NCBI GenBank assembly: GCA_031553975.1
Contig: JAVBKP010000079.1
Span: 1-6,474 of the forward strand
Reading direction: 5' to 3'
Length of the DNA: 6,474 nt
Source of the DNA: JAVBKP01 sp031553975
Lineage (GTDB): Bacteria; Bacillota; Clostridia; Peptostreptococcales; Anaerovoracaceae
The translations under genes and the position numbers were made by a program. Of this stretch, positions 4,911-6,474 are shown piece by piece. Every line of letters begins with the position of its first letter. Position 1 is the first letter of the stretch. Under the pieces are notes generated by a model. That model saw nothing but the letters and a program-made list of their open reading frames with translations. It was not told the origin of the DNA and ran no database searches.

Positions 4911-5231
4911 TTGGTAACGCAATTAAAGAAAGGTGCACTGGAACTCTGCGTTTTGGCACTGCTTTATGAAAAAGATCGGTACGGCTATGAATTGGTTACT
5001 CTTATATCGGAAGAAGTTGAGGTGACAGTAGGAACGATTTATCCCCTTCTAAAACGCATTAAGAGCGAGGGCTACGTTGAGACCGAAACAAGGGATTCCC
5101 TTGATGGGCCCTCTCGCAAATATTATCATTTGACAGAAAATGGTAAGGAAAACCTCGTGCAAAGTGTGAAAGAGTGGCGAGGTTTCGTGGGGAAAATTAA
5201 TAGAATGATTGGAGATGGAAATTATGAATAA
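4911..5231 (+). CDS. PadR-family transcriptional regulator
   Basis: This winged-helix DNA-binding protein is 106 aa, the length of the short PadR subfamily that pairs with HAAS-domain partners. The TTG at 4911 is preferred because AAGGAGG lies 8 nt upstream and the protein then begins MVTQLKKGALELCVLALL, a standard PadR N-terminus. The GTG at 4902 lies inside the RBS. Family signatures are YGYEL (24-28), GTIYPLLKRIKSEGYV (41-56, recognition helix) and GPSRKYYHLTENGKE (66-80, beta wing). The C-terminal helix (about 81-105) should form the dimer. It probably represses its own promoter through the dyad at 4849-4885. Its stop overlaps the next gene by 8 nt. PadR proteins next to HAAS proteins are a recurrent pairing in Firmicutes, with the HAAS partner thought to modulate the regulator or act as the controlled effector. 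Confidence 0.93.
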   Translation: MVTQLKKGALELCVLALLYEKDRYGYELVTLISEEVEVTVGTIYPLLKRIKSEGYVETETRDSLDGPSRKYYHLTENGKENLVQSVKEWRGFVGKINRMIGDGNYE

Positions 5232-6381
5232 AGCAGAATTTATGGAAGAGCTAAAAAAAGCATTGGGATCCTTTCAAAATACAGAGATGGATGAAGAAGT
5301 TATTTCAGATATTAATGCCCATTTCGACGAGGCCTTGCGTGCAGGTCAAAGCGAAGCACAAATATGCGAAATGTTAGGCAACCCCAATGAAATTGCCGCC
5401 CAGTTTCATGCAGACGGCCCTAGTGAAGCAATTAAATCTGAAGTAGTAGAATCGAGCGAAATCTCATGCCAAGAAAACAAGGTAAATGCTGGTTTGTATG
5501 TAGATTTATGCGATGCTGACTTAATCTGTGCCCCTTATCATGGTTCTGCATTTCAGGTAGAAGTGCGTCATCAAGGCGAAAGAATCGAAGACAACAATTT
5601 TATAATCAGAGAAACCGAAAATGGGCTAGAAATCAGGCAGAAAAGGCCAATTGGATTTGTTGAGCATCTATTTCGTGTGTTCAAACATAGAACATTATTT
5701 GTTGGTGTACCAGCGCAGTTCCAGGGGGATATCAGCGTAAAAACCCTCAGTGGGGACGTAAGGATAGACACCTTGTCAGAAGTAAACTCATTTATCTGCA
5801 AAGTCACCAGCGGAAATGTAAACATCGATGGAGTATCCACACTAAACACATTCTCGTGCAATGTTGTTTCTGGTAATATCAAGTTGTCTAAAGTCAAAGC
5901 TATGCAAGTACTTTGCGCAGATACCAAATCAGGAAATGTGACCATGGATCAATGTACAGGTGACACGGAAGCACGTAGCCTTTCTGGCAATGTTCATCTT
6001 CGCTCGCACAAAGGAAGCGTCACAGGGAAAAGTTTTTCGGGGAATGTACGTGTTGATACGGACTGCATCACTAAAAATTCTTACCTTGAGACCAAAAGTG
6101 GTGAGGTTAATCTAGTACTAGATAAACTCCTTGCAAACCTTGCGCTGTCATGTTTGTCGGGTAATATAAAATTTAGCATCAGAGAATTAGCTGGCGATGT
6201 GAACGCTGAAACAACAAGCGGCAATGTCACTGGCTACCTAGGCAAAGATGTTAATGCCTATTTTAGACTCGAATCTACTCTCAACAAAAGTTCCTTTGCT
6301 GGTTCCACACCTAAAAACCAAGACGTTCCAACAGTATACCTTAAATCAAGCTTTGGAAATGTACGGGTAAAGGAGCTGTAG
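5224..6381 (+). CDS. HAAS-domain protein with DUF4097 (toastrack) beta-repeat region
   Basis: This 385-aa protein starts at ATG 5224, with GGAG (5211-5214) at 9-nt spacing and an 8-nt overlap with padR. Upstream in-frame TTG and ATG codons lack an RBS. Residues 1-62 form an HAAS/DUF1700-type helical domain (NKAEFMEELKKAL, then ISDINAHFDEAL and ICEMLGNPNEIAAQF), the PadR-associated module. A polar linker (66-90) leads to a long beta region (91-385) of the DUF4097/toastrack type. Within it, the motif SG[NDE][VI] recurs at residues 176, 196, 216, 236, 254, 272, 292, 312 and 332, a spacing of 18-20, with a final FGNV near 377. No signal peptide or membrane helix is visible, unlike many HAAS proteins, so a cytoplasmic or peripheral location is expected. 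Toastrack domains occur in Lia-type envelope-stress systems; a sensing or scaffold role here is inference. The IS end starts at the next base after TAG; the last strand looks complete, so the gene is probably intact. Confidence 0.88.
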   Translation: MNKAEFMEELKKALGSFQNTEMDEEVISDINAHFDEALRAGQSEAQICEMLGNPNEIAAQFHADGPSEAIKSEVVESSEISCQENKVNAGLYVDLCDADLICAPYHGSAFQVEVRHQGERIEDNNFIIRETENGLEIRQKRPIGFVEHLFRVFKHRTLFVGVPAQFQGDISVKTLSGDVRIDTLSEVNSFICKVTSGNVNIDGVSTLNTFSCNVVSGNIKLSKVKAMQVLCADTKSGNVTMDQCTGDTEARSLSGNVHLRSHKGSVTGKSFSGNVRVDTDCITKNSYLETKSGEVNLVLDKLLANLALSCLSGNIKFSIRELAGDVNAETTSGNVTGYLGKDVNAYFRLESTLNKSSFAGSTPKNQDVPTVYLKSSFGNVRVKEL

Positions 6382-6474
6382 GGGATTGTCAAGAATTTTG
6401 TGTAAACGCTAAAATCTGATGTAGAATATTAAGAAATAACGATGGGTCGGAGGCCATTAGACAGCTTCCGACCC
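6382..6474. mobile_element. Right-edge insertion sequence end (IS256-like), partial
   Basis: GGGATTGTCAAGAATTTTG begins the base after the stop codon and continues into TGTGTAAACG. This resembles an IS256-family terminal repeat (GA...TGTGTAAA). From 6396 to the window's last base it is the perfect inverted copy of 47-125, including the hairpin GGGTCGGA/TCCGACCC (6444-6451 with 6467-6474). The rest of the element, with any transposase, is outside the window. Because both edges stop in the same repeat, the window may be a contig that broke at IS copies. Confidence 0.55.

Overview
The window looks like chromosomal DNA from a low-GC, anaerobic Firmicute, most likely a Clostridia/Lachnospiraceae-type bacterium. 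This rests on AT-rich intergenic DNA, strong AGGAGG-type ribosome binding sites, TTG starts, a clostridial-type FolD variant, a BlaI/M56 pair, an ECF sigma/zinc-finger anti-sigma pair and a PadR/HAAS pair. The taxon is inferred from gene style and was not tested.

Layout: Both edges carry the same 79-bp sequence in inverted orientation (47-125 and 6396-6474, perfect match), probably the end of an insertion sequence (IS256-like by its TTTTGTGTAAAC motif). The left half is read on the minus strand. A BlaI-type repressor (3203-2829), an M56 membrane metallopeptidase with two PepSY domains in place of a beta-lactam sensor (2824-1328) and folD (1326-460) form a tight operon. It starts at a good sigma-A promoter overlapped by a BlaI-like operator. 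Downstream is an unrecognised 54-residue Asn/Met-rich gene (366-202) with a strong RBS, closed by a GAAA-tetraloop terminator (190-161).

The right half is read on the plus strand. A 433-bp divergent intergenic region (3204-3636) holds the blaI promoter, a back-to-back plus-strand promoter leading to a possible ~185-nt RNA that ends at a clean terminator (3481-3515), and an ECF-type promoter. Then come an ECF sigma factor (3637-4134), overlapping its zinc-finger, single-TM anti-sigma factor (4124-4744); a terminator-like hairpin; a promoter with a nested dyad operator; a PadR regulator (4911-5231); and an overlapping HAAS-toastrack (DUF4097) protein built of ~20-residue beta repeats (5224-6381). 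The right IS end begins directly after that stop codon.

How the genes work together: three different regulator-plus-sensor modules lie side by side: BlaI/M56-PepSY, ECF/anti-sigma and PadR/HAAS-toastrack. Each is of a type often linked to cell-envelope stress or to effector-controlled repression. A folate enzyme sits under the first module. I see no CRISPR array, toxin system, phage gene, rRNA or tRNA. The least explained items are the operon coupling of folD to a sensor-swapped BlaR1-like protease, the loss of FolD's usual catalytic Lys and Gln, the possible small RNA between the divergent operons, and the Asn/Met-rich small gene.
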